From: an uncultured Thiotrichaceae bacterium | Lineage (GTDB): Bacteria > Pseudomonadota > Gammaproteobacteria > Thiotrichales > Thiotrichaceae | Direction of reading: 5' to 3' | Assembly: GCA_902727985.1 (NCBI GenBank) | Contig: CACVAY010000149.1 | Span: forward strand, 1 to 58,650 | Length of the DNA: 58,650 nt | In this document: one piece after another, positions 26,479-36,494 of the stretch | Layout: the number at the start of each line of letters is the position of its first letter | How positions within the stretch are numbered: the first letter of the stretch is position 1 | The notes under the pieces: generated by a model | The model's database searches: none | The model's input: the letters and a program-made list of their open reading frames with translations, nothing else | Told to the model about the DNA's origin: nothing | Position numbers and translations under genes: made by a program

Positions 26479-27771
26479 TTAAGGTGATGTCCTTTTTAGA
26501 GGCTCCCTTGCATGTATTTCTACAGGGTTCATCACTTCCAACGATTTACTATCTTGAATCCCCAGTTCTGTGAACCTCTTCACTCCAGGAAGAACTGATC
26601 GTTCCAACGAGCCCAAGGTCTTATTATAGTTTTCAGACGTACTATTGATGCTCTTCCCTAATCGAGCCATATGCTCAGTTAGGGTAGCCATCCGTTTGTA
26701 GATATCTTCACCCAAACGCTGAATATGCTGTGCATTTTTTGAAAGAGCAACCTGCTTCCAGCCAAATGACACCGAACGTAACAAAGCAATCAAGGTAGAA
26801 GGTGATGCTAAAATAACTTTTTTATCCATTGCCTCTTCAAGCAGTTTTTTATCATATTCCAGAGCCGCACCTAGAAACTGTTCACCTGGCACAAACAACA
26901 CCACAAAATCTGGAGATTGCTTGAACTGCTCCCAGTATTTTTTTGCAGACAACTCATTAACATGGTCGCGTACAATTTTGGCATGACGTTTATATTCTTT
27001 CAGTCTGTGATCAGCATCATCAGTCTGCGTTGCTTCCAGATAGGCATCTAGAGGTGTTTTCGCATCCACAATTAATACCCGATCATCTGGCATAGTTACC
27101 ACAAGATCGGGGCGAATCACTCGATTATTGCTATTATCATGAGCTTGCTCAACAAAATCACATTGCTCAACCATACCCGCCATTTCTACTAGGCGTTTAA
27201 GTGTAATCTCCCCCCATTGCCCTCGTACTTCTGGGCGTTTTAAGGCAGAAACCAAACGATGAGTTTGATCGCGTAATTGTACCTGCTCTTCAGATACTGC
27301 GCGCATTTGTTCACTCACACGACCAAAGCTTTCCTGCCGATCTTTCTCAATATCGAAAACCTGTTTACGCGATGCATCAAGTGCGTGCTGCAAAGGTTGT
27401 ATCATTTCACGAATGGAATGTTCTTTGCCCTCCAGTTCATGCTGAGCATGATTGTGAAAACGCAACAAGGTCTCTTGTGCTAACTGCAAAAACTGTGAAT
27501 TATTTTCTCTGAGCGCATGCTGGGAAAGTGCTGCGAAAGAATTCTGCATTTGCGCAATAGTTTGTTCATGCAGCTTAGTCTGCTCTTCATTAACACGCCT
27601 TTCCGCCTCCGACTCTACAGTCAAGAACCGTAACCGCTCTCTTGCTGTGCTCAAAGGTACGGCATATAGCAACCATGCTATTGCAAACCCAAGCAAAAAC
27701 ATGATGACAGCTACAATAATGACAAAGGAATCATTATTGATAGTCACTGGCTGAACGACCATGGGATCCAT
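26479..27771 (-). CDS. rmuC: RmuC family DNA recombination protein
   Basis: A 430-residue RmuC. One N-terminal membrane segment (FVIIVAVIMFLLGFAIAWLLY) is followed by a coiled coil and the RmuC nuclease-like domain of restriction-endonuclease fold: RPEVRGQWGEITLKRLVE, DLVVTMPDDRVLIVDAKTPL (the D...DAK active site), FVLFVPGEQFLGAAL and KKVILASPSTLIALLR. RmuC limits certain recombination events such as inversions at short repeats, by an unsettled mechanism. The start is the ATG at 27771. It may head an operon with the ExbB/ExbD-like pair downstream. Confidence 0.93.
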   Translation of the reverse strand: MDPMVVQPVTINNDSFVIIVAVIMFLLGFAIAWLLYAVPLSTARERLRFLTVESEAERRVNEEQTKLHEQTIAQMQNSFAALSQHALRENNSQFLQLAQETLLRFHNHAQHELEGKEHSIREMIQPLQHALDASRKQVFDIEKDRQESFGRVSEQMRAVSEEQVQLRDQTHRLVSALKRPEVRGQWGEITLKRLVEMAGMVEQCDFVEQAHDNSNNRVIRPDLVVTMPDDRVLIVDAKTPLDAYLEATQTDDADHRLKEYKRHAKIVRDHVNELSAKKYWEQFKQSPDFVVLFVPGEQFLGAALEYDKKLLEEAMDKKVILASPSTLIALLRSVSFGWKQVALSKNAQHIQRLGEDIYKRMATLTEHMARLGKSINSTSENYNKTLGSLERSVLPGVKRFTELGIQDSKSLEVMNPVEIHAREPLKRTSP

Positions 27772-28242
27772 ATAATTTCCTTATGATACTATTCAATAGG
27801 ATATAATCTATTGTTAATAATTTACTTTAAGTAATACTAGCATAATCGTCTATTAACACCCATTCATCCACTTATCGCTAGAAAATCGCGCAGAAAAGGT
27901 CAATAGTTAGAAAAATAGGCAATAATATTTTTCGTTTTGTTCATATTGATCAAACTCAAAGCAACGGTTGCGCTAGACGAAAATGAATAGCTGCCACCGC
28001 TTATTCTATAGTTCATACATGTTTAAGAAGAATTATATATAGTAATAACGAATGATAAAGCACCAACCCTGAGGAACTGCTAACGTATTCGTGACTCATT
28101 ACTTGAGGTTCAGGAAAAATTATAGAGATTCCTTGATATAAAACGTAGATGTTTAAAAAAATAGAGACGTTTCAAAGAGAAGCTTAGCTCCTGAAGCAAG
28201 CACTATCTACTCCATCAAACGGCTACTATTAATAACAAGAGT
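27772..28242. other. non-coding spacer between rmuC and the NodB-like gene
   Basis: This 471-base AT-rich stretch separates divergent genes. It holds a small stem, CAATAG (27794-27799) with CTATTG (27808-27813), around a TATAAT-like box. No gene, RNA or terminator can be supported. Confidence 0.4.
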
Positions 28243-29082
28243 GTGAAAAATAACATAATGATTTTTACCAGCAACATTACCGACTGGCAGCATTCTATGC
28301 TTGATCAAACCCAGCCAGTATCCAGACATGTCTGGAATCACACCTTATCCCTACTTGAAATTATCGATTTTCATGAGATAACAGGTACGTTCTTCATTGC
28401 AACAAATGTCGCAGAAAAATACCCGGTTCTCGTCAGAAAAATTTCTGCACGTGGACACGAGGTAGCCCCTTATTTTGAATATCCCATTGGCGCTGGTTCT
28501 TTTGCAAAACTGGCTGAAAGATCAATACATACCATTGAAGACATTACAGGAACAAAAACCATTGGTGCAAGAACGAGAAACCTGGAAATAGAAAGTCTAA
28601 ACTTCTATTGCAAAGTGCTAAATCACCATGGCATCAAATACGACTCTTCTCTATATCTAGCAAAACCTGTTAGCAAACTCATTCACAAACATACCGAATT
28701 GGAAGCTTTCGCAGCCAATAACATTTCAGAATACCATCTACCAACATTACCCCTTTTAGGGAAACGACTATCGTTATTTGGAAGCCAGTCGTTCCGACTC
28801 TTACCTTATGCCCTCTCTCATTACGCAGGCTCATTACTACCTAGAGAAAAGACCGTATTCTGTATACAAAGCTTTGATTTAGGGCTAGATGAAAACAATG
28901 ACATCAGCAAAAAACACAGTATCCCATTAGATCGGCGTCAAGATTTTATTGGACGTAAAAAAGTGTCATTGAAACTGCAAAAACTCCTCAGGGACTTCCC
29001 CTTCCTATCATTTCGTGATGCTTATTACTTTTGTGATGGCTCATCACCACAATATCAGCCTGAAAAACTGTATTATACTTAG
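28243..29082 (+). CDS. NodB-type polysaccharide deacetylase homologue, degenerate active site
   Basis: A 279-residue protein with the fold of exopolysaccharide deacetylases found in PEP-CTERM-type loci: GTFFIATNVAEKYPVLVRKI, RGHEV, then HHGIKYDSSLY. The usual DVED motif is NITD (11-14). The metal-binding SHGYxH after GHEV is PYFEYP (76-81), with both histidines lost. The GYRAPSF motif is GARTRNL. It therefore probably lacks metal-dependent activity and may bind glycans or have a new role. The start is a GTG at 28243; an ATG at 28258 is possible. It lies 70 bases before the LplT-Aas gene on the same strand. Confidence 0.65.
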   Translation: MKNNIMIFTSNITDWQHSMLDQTQPVSRHVWNHTLSLLEIIDFHEITGTFFIATNVAEKYPVLVRKISARGHEVAPYFEYPIGAGSFAKLAERSIHTIEDITGTKTIGARTRNLEIESLNFYCKVLNHHGIKYDSSLYLAKPVSKLIHKHTELEAFAANNISEYHLPTLPLLGKRLSLFGSQSFRLLPYALSHYAGSLLPREKTVFCIQSFDLGLDENNDISKKHSIPLDRRQDFIGRKKVSLKLQKLLRDFPFLSFRDAYYFCDGSSPQYQPEKLYYT

Positions 29083-29152
29083 CATACTAAATGTCGCTGA
29101 TCCTATCAGATTGGCCGACTGCACATTGAACAACCTCCAAACAGGAAGTTAA

Positions 29153-32100
29153 ATGCAGAATTCTATTTATAAGATAACGGGCTTTATCACTTTTCTTACT
29201 GTTCTATTTCTTAACGCCTTCGTGGATTTAGGACATAAGATTATCATTCAGAATACCGTATTTAAAACCTATGACGGCGGGCAACAAATTGCTCTCACCG
29301 CATTGGTTAATGCGCTTATCCTCCTGCCCTTCATTCTGCTATTCACACCCTCAGGCTACCTGTCAGACAAACACCCTAAAAACCACATCATGAGAATTAG
29401 CGCCTTTGCTGCTGTACTCATTACCTTACTAATAACGCTGAGCTATTACCAAGGGTGGTTTTGGATTAGCTTTGGATTAACCTTTTTGCTTGCCATCCAA
29501 TCAGCCCTCTATTCACCCGCGAAATATGGTTTTATCCGCGAACTTGTGGGTGAAAAACATCTAGCCGAAGGCAATGGTATTGTACAAGCGACCACCATGG
29601 TCGCCATTTTAGGAGGCACCTTCTTTTTCTCTATATTCTTCCAACAACTACTGCCTGAAAATATAGAAAACAATCCAACAGAAATTCTGCACCACATTGC
29701 CCCACTCGGCTGGGCTCTCGTTGCCTTCTCGATGCTGGAACTATTTTTTGCTTTCAAAGTTCCTCAAAAAACATCAACGGATACCTCGATGAATTTTCAA
29801 TGGAACGATTATGTTAGCGGTAGAACCCAGCGTAAAAATTTATCCCTCGTTAAAAAGAACCAATTCATTTGGCTATCAATTGTTGGTTTGTCGGTTTTCT
29901 GGGCTGTCGCCCAAGTTGTCATCGCCACATACCCGGCCTATGCCAAAGAGCATTTAGATATTACTAGAGTCGATCTATTACAAGGCATCCTTGCTTGTAC
30001 GGGTATTGGCATAATGATTGGGGCCTACACGGCTGGAAAAATTTCTCGCAATCACATCGAGAGCGGTTTGGTTCCGGTTGGCGCGATAGGTTTAGCTATC
30101 GCTATTTCACTTATCACCTATTTTGATTCTCTAGTGCTACAAGCTGTCAATTTCATTTTCCTTGGCATCATGGGTGGTTTCTTTGTTGTGCCACTCAATG
30201 CTTACATGCAGTTTCATGCTGAGAAAAACCAATTAGGACGGGTACTCGCTGCTTACAACTTCATACATCATGGCGTGATGCTGGTCTTTTTGGTAATCAC
30301 CGCTTATCTTGCTCACAATAATCTGGATGGTGTGTACTTCTTTTATGCGATGACAGCGATCGTTGTAGCTGGTGCTATCTATACGATTTACCAACTCCCT
30401 CAGTCCTTATTACGCTTCATTGTCAGTCGCCTTTTTTCAGCGCGCTACAGCATCAATGTTGAAGGCTTCCAAAACATACCTTCCTCTGGGGGAGCATTAC
30501 TCTTAGGTAATCATATTAGCTGGGTGGATTGGGCATTAGTACAAATTGCCACACCGCGAACTTTACACTTCGTCATGGAACGCGGATATTACGAGCGCTG
30601 GTATCTCAACTGGTTCTTAAAAATGTTCGGTGTTGTGCCCATATCAGCTCGCAGTAGCGCCTCTTCATTAAAAGTCATAACTGATCTACTCAATGATGGC
30701 AAAGCCGTGTGCTTATTCCCAGAAGGAACCATTAGTCGAACTGGACAACTGTCTGAATTCAAAAAGGGTTATGAGAAAGCGATTGAAGACACTGATGCCG
30801 TCATCATTCCTTTCTACCTACATGGATTGTGGGGAAGTCGTTGGTCTCGCTCTAGTGGTTTTCTCAAAGAAAATCGTCAGTCAGGATTCAAGCGTGACAT
30901 TATTGTTGCATTTGGCGAACCACTTCCGGCTAATACAAAAGCAGACACACTCAAACGCCGCGTTTTCGATCTATCCGTTACTTCATGGCACGATTACGCA
31001 GAAAAACTCCCTCCTATTCCTGTCCAATGGTTACAAGCAGCCAAGCGCATGGGATTCCGCATGGCCAGTACCGATGTCACTGGAGAGCCACTAAGTAATC
31101 ATAAATTCATTACGGCTGTTTTTCGCTTTGCCAAACTCATTAAGAAAAATAGCCCTGAACAAAACATCGGTCTCATGGTTCCGACCAGCACAGGTGGGGC
31201 AATTGCCAATATGGCAGTGATGACGCTTGGCAAGACCATTGTTAATTTAAATTTCACGGCCAGCGAAACAGCATTACGCGCGGCAGTAAAGAAAGCGAAT
31301 ATCTCAACGATTTATACTTCCACGAAATTTCTTAAGAAACTTGAGCAACGTGGTATTCACGTGAAAGAAATCTTCCCCGATACTCGATTGCTTTATCTTG
31401 AGGATCTCAAAACGCAAATATCAAAAGCCAACATGTTGGGCACTTTACTCATGGTTATGATTTTGCCCACTCGAATACTACGCACCTTATTTTTGAGTTC
31501 TGTAAAACCTAATTACACCGCCGCCATTTTGTTTTCCAGTGGCAGTGAAGGCGAACCTAAGGGCATTGAGCTTAGCCACATCAACCTTTCAGCCAATGCA
31601 CGCCAAGTCGCTGATACACTCAACACGCGTGAAAATGATGTCATCATGTCGACCTTGCCAACTTTCCATGCTTTTGGCTTATTAGCATCGACCTTAATGC
31701 CATTGAGTGAAGGCATTCCCATCGTTTGTCATCCAGACCCCACAGACGTGGTTAACATTGCTAAAGGCGCTTCAAAGTTCCAAGGCACGGTCATGTTCGG
31801 CACCTCGACTTTCCTACGCTTATATGTCCGGAATAATCGTGTGCATCCATTGATGCTGAAGTCACTACGCTTAGTTATTGCGGGCGCCGAAAAGCTCAAC
31901 CCCGACATTCGGGAAGCCTTCAACCTAAAATTCAAAAAAGACGTTCTTGAAGGCTTTGGTGCAACAGAAACCTCACCGGTTGCCAGCGTAAACGTACCCG
32001 ATGAATTAGATAGTACATTCTGGAAAACACAAGTAGGCAACAAAGTTGGCACGGTGGGCATGCCTCTACCCGGTACAAGCTTTCGTATTGTCGATCCTAC

Positions 32101-32605
32101 AATCATGGAGGAATTGGCAACGGGAGAAGATGGCTTAATTCTGATTGCAGGCCCACAGGTCATGAAAGGCTATCTTTCAGACCCCAGCAAAACAGCTGAA
32201 GTCATCTCTGAGTTCAATCAACAACGTTGGTATAAAACAGGCGACAAAGGGCACCTAGATAAGGATGGCTTCTTAACGATTGTTGATCGTTACTCTCGCT
32301 TTGCCAAGCTTGGAGGCGAAATGGTAAGCCTGACAGGCGTTGAAGAAGAAATCCGTATAGCCATGCAAAACCCTGAATTAGAATTAGTGGCGGTCAACAC
32401 CCCTGATACCAAAAAAGGAGAAAAGATCACGATTCTCATTGCGGATGAAACACCAGAAAAACACATCAAACAGATATTAATTGATGCAAAAATGAATCCA
32501 TTGATGATCCCCAGTGAGTTTATTCAGGTCGATGAGATACCTAAGCTAGGGAGTGGAAAAACGGATTTCAATACTTCTCGTAAATTAGTCTTAGGAAGTA
32601 TTTAA
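29153..32605 (+). CDS. aas: fused lysophospholipid transporter / acyltransferase / acyl-ACP synthetase (LplT-Aas)
   Basis: A 1,150-residue inner-membrane fusion. Residues 1-420 are an MFS transporter with about 12 spans, similar to LplT, which flips lysophospholipids inward. Residues about 430-620 are a PlsC acyltransferase with the HX4D motif NHISWVD (H454, D459) and FPEGTISRTG. Residues about 650-1150 are an AMP-forming acyl ligase with FSSGSEGEPKG (about 794-804), GFGATETSP and YKTGDKGHLD. Together they re-acylate lysophosphatidylethanolamine with fatty acid loaded on ACP. The three-part fusion is known in many Gram-negatives. The ribosome-binding site is AGGAAG. It ends 10 bases before the convergent pectate lyase gene. 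Confidence 0.92.
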   Translation: MQNSIYKITGFITFLTVLFLNAFVDLGHKIIIQNTVFKTYDGGQQIALTALVNALILLPFILLFTPSGYLSDKHPKNHIMRISAFAAVLITLLITLSYYQGWFWISFGLTFLLAIQSALYSPAKYGFIRELVGEKHLAEGNGIVQATTMVAILGGTFFFSIFFQQLLPENIENNPTEILHHIAPLGWALVAFSMLELFFAFKVPQKTSTDTSMNFQWNDYVSGRTQRKNLSLVKKNQFIWLSIVGLSVFWAVAQVVIATYPAYAKEHLDITRVDLLQGILACTGIGIMIGAYTAGKISRNHIESGLVPVGAIGLAIAISLITYFDSLVLQAVNFIFLGIMGGFFVVPLNAYMQFHAEKNQLGRVLAAYNFIHHGVMLVFLVITAYLAHNNLDGVYFFYAMTAIVVAGAIYTIYQLPQSLLRFIVSRLFSARYSINVEGFQNIPSSGGALLLGNHISWVDWALVQIATPRTLHFVMERGYYERWYLNWFLKMFGVVPISARSSASSLKVITDLLNDGKAVCLFPEGTISRTGQLSEFKKGYEKAIEDTDAVIIPFYLHGLWGSRWSRSSGFLKENRQSGFKRDIIVAFGEPLPANTKADTLKRRVFDLSVTSWHDYAEKLPPIPVQWLQAAKRMGFRMASTDVTGEPLSNHKFITAVFRFAKLIKKNSPEQNIGLMVPTSTGGAIANMAVMTLGKTIVNLNFTASETALRAAVKKANISTIYTSTKFLKKLEQRGIHVKEIFPDTRLLYLEDLKTQISKANMLGTLLMVMILPTRILRTLFLSSVKPNYTAAILFSSGSEGEPKGIELSHINLSANARQVADTLNTRENDVIMSTLPTFHAFGLLASTLMPLSEGIPIVCHPDPTDVVNIAKGASKFQGTVMFGTSTFLRLYVRNNRVHPLMLKSLRLVIAGAEKLNPDIREAFNLKFKKDVLEGFGATETSPVASVNVPDELDSTFWKTQVGNKVGTVGMPLPGTSFRIVDPTIMEELATGEDGLILIAGPQVMKGYLSDPSKTAEVISEFNQQRWYKTGDKGHLDKDGFLTIVDRYSRFAKLGGEMVSLTGVEEEIRIAMQNPELELVAVNTPDTKKGEKITILIADETPEKHIKQILIDAKMNPLMIPSEFIQVDEIPKLGSGKTDFNTSRKLVLGSI

Positions 32606-32615
32606 GACAATCGCA

Positions 32616-33701
32616 TCACCACTGTGGGTTAGGCGACCACCCTGCTTTTTTTTGTAATATATTAACGAGCTTCAATGAAGGCGTAAACAACTGGTAGTCG
32701 TAGAAAGACCTAGGATCAAACGTTTGTTCAATGGAAACCAATTCTCCCTTTACCTGCTTAGATTTTTTCTTATCGAGGAATACATCGTTCCTTGATGAAA
32801 TATATCCGCGTTTGGGCGAGTATTCATTGGGTAGACTCTTAAAAGCAGGAGGTGAACTCGAACTACGCCCCATCCCAAACACATTATTTTCAGATACCAG
32901 CTTCCCGCCCTGAGCCATCCTCACCGCTAACCACCCCCAATGAGTCAAGTAATTATTATAAAAATGCACTTTACCTGAACGTGCCTGGGGAGATCTCCCT
33001 TTCACCCTTAAAAAATAGTTATGATGGATAGTTACCCGCATATTACGATCTATTTCTTCATCCTTAGGGCCATCCCAACTTAATAGTATCGCTTTATTTG
33101 TATCTGTAAATTTATTCCAGGACAGGGTGATATCTGAAGCCCCCTTTCCCACTGAGAACGACTCGTCACCATTCCACGAGAACGTAACATGATCAACCCA
33201 CACATCCTTTGCCCCCCAGGCAATCCCTAATCCTTGCCCACAATCATCACCAGTGCCAACCTTATGGATTTTTATATTGTGTACGATCAAGTTCCTTTTC
33301 TCGGGTATTTTCTTCCAATCCTTATTCAGCTTCCAAAAACGAATCTCATCACAATCTCCAGGAGAAGTTAGCGTTATATCGGCACCACGCCCATCAATAG
33401 TAGTATGAGAGCCGATATACAAATGGCCCTTCACCTCAATACTTCCTTTCAAACCTTCTTTGAAACGTATCCAGGTTGGTGCATCACTCTCCACAGCCTG
33501 CTTAAATTTCTCATAATCCAAAGAGTCAAGCACAATAAGCTTTCCTCCCGCTCCTCCAGTCACATTTCTCCCAAACCCCTCTCGATGTTGCAGTAAGTTT
33601 TCATAAGCTTGTGTGCTAGGATTCTGCGCATAAACAACATGACTAAAAAATATCAAACACAACAAAACTATTGATGAGGAGAAAGAAATCATTCGATTCA
33701 T
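32616..33701 (-). CDS. exported pectate lyase-like protein (PL1)
   Basis: A 361-residue exported right-handed beta-helix lyase of family PL1. The signal peptide is SFSSSIVLLCLIFFSHVVYA. Family motifs: GFGRNVTGGAGG near the N-terminus, TTIDGRGADITL, VWVDHVTFSWNGDES (calcium-binding aspartates and the WIDH-type block), NKAILLSWDG and VKGRSPQARSG with the likely catalytic arginine. It should cleave pectate-like polyuronates by calcium-dependent beta-elimination outside the cell. The ATG at 33701 is chosen over a TTG six codons earlier; a further ATG three codons on is possible. It is convergent with aas and not linked to other pectin genes here. Confidence 0.85.
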   Translation of the reverse strand: MNRMISFSSSIVLLCLIFFSHVVYAQNPSTQAYENLLQHREGFGRNVTGGAGGKLIVLDSLDYEKFKQAVESDAPTWIRFKEGLKGSIEVKGHLYIGSHTTIDGRGADITLTSPGDCDEIRFWKLNKDWKKIPEKRNLIVHNIKIHKVGTGDDCGQGLGIAWGAKDVWVDHVTFSWNGDESFSVGKGASDITLSWNKFTDTNKAILLSWDGPKDEEIDRNMRVTIHHNYFLRVKGRSPQARSGKVHFYNNYLTHWGWLAVRMAQGGKLVSENNVFGMGRSSSSPPAFKSLPNEYSPKRGYISSRNDVFLDKKKSKQVKGELVSIEQTFDPRSFYDYQLFTPSLKLVNILQKKAGWSPNPQW

Positions 33702-33794
33702 GGATATGTACACTCGCAATACAACGGAAAACCTTTTCTTAAAAGACGAAAAGGAAAACTGCGGAAAGTCTATTTTTATCTAAAAAGAGAGCCC

Positions 33795-33821
33795 GCCCTT
33801 CAAACAAGAACGATGAAGGGC
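33795..33821 (-). terminator. probable terminator after argH
   Basis: GCCCTTCA (33795-33802) pairs with TGAAGGGC (33814-33821). On the minus strand it lies about 20 bases after the argH stop and is followed within about a dozen bases by five Ts. Confidence 0.55.
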
Positions 33822-33842
33822 ATCTAACTTAAACAAACACTT

Positions 33843-35234
33843 TTACAATAACAATTTCTTTCTAGCCGATTCAACTTGTAACAATACTTGCTTAGGAGCC
33901 GTTCCACATAAGTGGTTTCGTGCTGAAACGGAGCCTTCCAAAGAAAGTATATTAAAAACATCTTTCTCTATGGCAGATGAAAACTGCTGGAGTTCCGTCA
34001 AATTCATCTCACTTAAGTCTTTTTGCTTTTCTACACCGTAAGCTACTGCCTTACCGACTACCTCATGCGCGTCTCTGAATGGCAAATTTTTACCAACCAG
34101 ATAATCAGCCAAATCCGTAGCTGTTGAGAATCCCTGCATAGCAGCTTCTCTCATCGCATCTGCATTGACCGTGATATTAGGCACCATATCGGCATAAGCA
34201 CGTAAACTTCCCAACAAAGTATCTACCGTATCAAAAAGTGGCTCTTTATCTTCCTGATTATCTTTGTTGTAAGCTAAGGGCTGGCTTTTCATCAACATAA
34301 GCAAGGTAATCAAACTCCCTGTTACCCGCCCTGTTTTACCGCGCACTAATTCTGGTACATCCGGGTTTTTCTTCTGCGGCATGATAGATGAGCCGGTACA
34401 GAAACGATCTGGCAAATTGATAAAATTAAACTGCGCTGACGTCCACAGTACCAACTCTTCAGAGAAACGAGACAAATGCATCATGATAATCGAAGCAGTG
34501 GCACAGAATTCGATAGCAAAATCACGATCACTGACAGCATCTAATGAGTTGTTCGCGGGATGGTCAAAACCAAGTAGTTCTGCGGTATATTCACGATCAA
34601 TCGGATAAGTAGTGCCCGCCAAGGCAGCAGCACCCAGCGGCATACGATTGACACGCTTTCGACAATCCATCAAACGCTCAGAGTCACGCACTAACATCTC
34701 ATACCACGCCATCATATGGTGACCAAAAGTAATCGGCTGTGCTACCTGTAAATGTGTAAAGCCTGGAAGAATTGTAGCCGCTTCACGCTCAGCCAAATCA
34801 ACCAACCCTTTCTGTAATCGAAGGAGCTCTTCATTAATAAAATCGATATGCTCACGCAACCACAAACGGATATCTGTTGCCACCTGATCATTTCTGGAAC
34901 GACCGGTATGAAGCTTCTTGCCAGTGATACCAATACGATCTGTCAAACGTGCTTCTATGTTCATATGCACATCTTCAAGCGACACAGACCAACCTAGCTT
35001 GCCTGCTTCAATATCTTGTTGAATGGCATCTAAGCCTTCGTGGATTGACTGTTTTTCTTCCTCGGTAAGAATACCAACTTTTGTGAGCATGGATGCATGT
35101 GCCTTTGATCCAGCGATATCCTGCTTATACATACGTTGGTCAAAATCTATCGATGCGGTGAACTCTTCCACAAATGCATCTGTTGCTTCACTAAAACGTC
35201 CACCCCAAGGTTTCTCTGCTGATTCTTTACTCAT
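33843..35234 (-). CDS. argH: argininosuccinate lyase
   Basis: A 463-residue member of the fumarase/aspartase superfamily that splits argininosuccinate to arginine and fumarate, the last step of arginine synthesis. Conserved blocks: [46 protein letters not shown], the catalytic-loop signature [12 protein letters not shown], and [18 protein letters not shown] near the C-terminus. The ATG at 35234 (MSKESAEKP) is preferred to an in-frame start eight codons upstream because it fits the family length. It is a single gene with its own terminator. Confidence 0.96.
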   Translation of the reverse strand: MSKESAEKPWGGRFSEATDAFVEEFTASIDFDQRMYKQDIAGSKAHASMLTKVGILTEEEKQSIHEGLDAIQQDIEAGKLGWSVSLEDVHMNIEARLTDRIGITGKKLHTGRSRNDQVATDIRLWLREHIDFINEELLRLQKGLVDLAEREAATILPGFTHLQVAQPITFGHHMMAWYEMLVRDSERLMDCRKRVNRMPLGAAALAGTTYPIDREYTAELLGFDHPANNSLDAVSDRDFAIEFCATASIIMMHLSRFSEELVLWTSAQFNFINLPDRFCTGSSIMPQKKNPDVPELVRGKTGRVTGSLITLLMLMKSQPLAYNKDNQEDKEPLFDTVDTLLGSLRAYADMVPNITVNADAMREAAMQGFSTATDLADYLVGKNLPFRDAHEVVGKAVAYGVEKQKDLSEMNLTELQQFSSAIEKDVFNILSLEGSVSARNHLCGTAPKQVLLQVESARKKLLL

Positions 35235-35375
35235 AGTGCACTCTATAATATCAATCAATTTAATGAAGACAGGAACATATCATACCTATTTCAGGCATAC
35301 CTCTATTTCTTTTGCTTAAAACTAAAACAGTCGCTGAAAATGGTAAATCTTGTGGGATTCTTCACAAAAAAGGCA

Positions 35376-36494
35376 CTAGCAGGTCAGACGATTCGCCGTA
35401 TGCATAGCCAATAAACGACTCAATGTTCGTTTAAACGCGAATTGCAAACGATGTCCCTGATAAAGCTGATCCAATGCGACATCTGCTGAAAAAATAAAAC
35501 GTACTCGCCGATCATACAGCTCATCAACTAAATAGAAGAAACGCCGCGCAGCCTGATCTCGATCGTCGTCCATCACAGGAACCCCTGAAATCATCACAAC
35601 CTGATAATGCTCGGTTAACCAAATGTAATCACGGGTTGTACGTGCTGTCTCACATAACTCGACAAAATCAAACCAAACAATATTGTCGCACGTTTTCCAG
35701 GCCTGCACCTCTCGGTCATAGATATTCAAACAGTGTTTGTCAATCACAGTCCCTTTCCCTAACTGCTCAAAGCACTGTTTCATATCGGCCTCTTGACGGG
35801 CAAAGATAGATAGGCTGTTACCAAAAACATGCTCTGTTCTCCAACGTCGATAATCAATACCATTATCGAGATTGATAACATGCATATGAGACATAAGGAA
35901 TTTAGTGGATTTATGAAAGCGCTCCGCTTGTATACTCCCCTGATACAACTCTGCCGGATGACGGTTTGAGGTCGTAACGATCATCACACCTAAGTTCATC
36001 AAGTGCTCCAAAACAGGATACAACAAGACTGCATTAGCAACCTCGGTTAAATGCACCTCATCTACACACAGCAAACGCATCTTTTTTGCCCATTCTTGCG
36101 CAATCACTTCCAAAGGGTCTTCCTGTTCCGGGTGCTGCTTAAGTGCACAATGGAGATCAAGCATAAACCGATTGAAATGATAACGACGCTTTTTCTCCAT
36201 ATTGACGCTATTATAAAATTGATCCATCAGCCACGTTTTCCCCCGACCCACTCCTCCCCATAAATACATACTTTTATGCAATACCAGCTCTGGCCCTGAA
36301 GATATGCCAAAGAGTCTCTCAAAAAAACCTCTCTTATTTTCCACAATCACTACAGGCTCAGTTTCATCATCAGCCTCACCCGCTTCCAAAAATTGCTGAA
36401 CTTCGAATAATAGCTCCACGGCTTGTGCCTGAATCGGATCGGGTTCAATTAACCCCTCAACTATTTTTTGTTGGAAAATTTCACGGATGGACAT
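35376..36494 (-). CDS. zapE: cell division ATPase ZapE (AFG1-like)
   Basis: A 372-residue AFG1-type ATPase that acts on the Z-ring late in division. Walker A is GGVGRGKTWLMDQFY (about 80-94). Walker B is RLLCVDEVHLTEVANAVLL, and the sensor block IVTTSNRHPAELYQG is typical. The C-terminal DDDRDQAARRFFYLVDELYDRRVRF is also family-like. Residues 50-65 contain an extra acidic/polar stretch. The start ATG at 36494 has no strong ribosome-binding site. It is about 140 bases upstream of argH in the same direction; cotranscription is uncertain. Confidence 0.92.
   Translation of the reverse strand: MSIREIFQQKIVEGLIEPDPIQAQAVELLFEVQQFLEAGEADDETEPVVIVENKRGFFERLFGISSGPELVLHKSMYLWGGVGRGKTWLMDQFYNSVNMEKKRRYHFNRFMLDLHCALKQHPEQEDPLEVIAQEWAKKMRLLCVDEVHLTEVANAVLLYPVLEHLMNLGVMIVTTSNRHPAELYQGSIQAERFHKSTKFLMSHMHVINLDNGIDYRRWRTEHVFGNSLSIFARQEADMKQCFEQLGKGTVIDKHCLNIYDREVQAWKTCDNIVWFDFVELCETARTTRDYIWLTEHYQVVMISGVPVMDDDRDQAARRFFYLVDELYDRRVRFIFSADVALDQLYQGHRLQFAFKRTLSRLLAMHTANRLTC

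Noticed and set aside
24461-27771. Zorya anti-phage system
   Set aside because: The ExbB/ExbD-like pair recalls ZorA/ZorB, but no OmpA domain, ZorC, ZorD or ZorE gene is present; only rmuC is linked.
31729-32163. 144-codon frame on the minus strand
   Set aside because: Antisense within the ligase domain of the LplT-Aas fusion; composition is that of a shadow frame.
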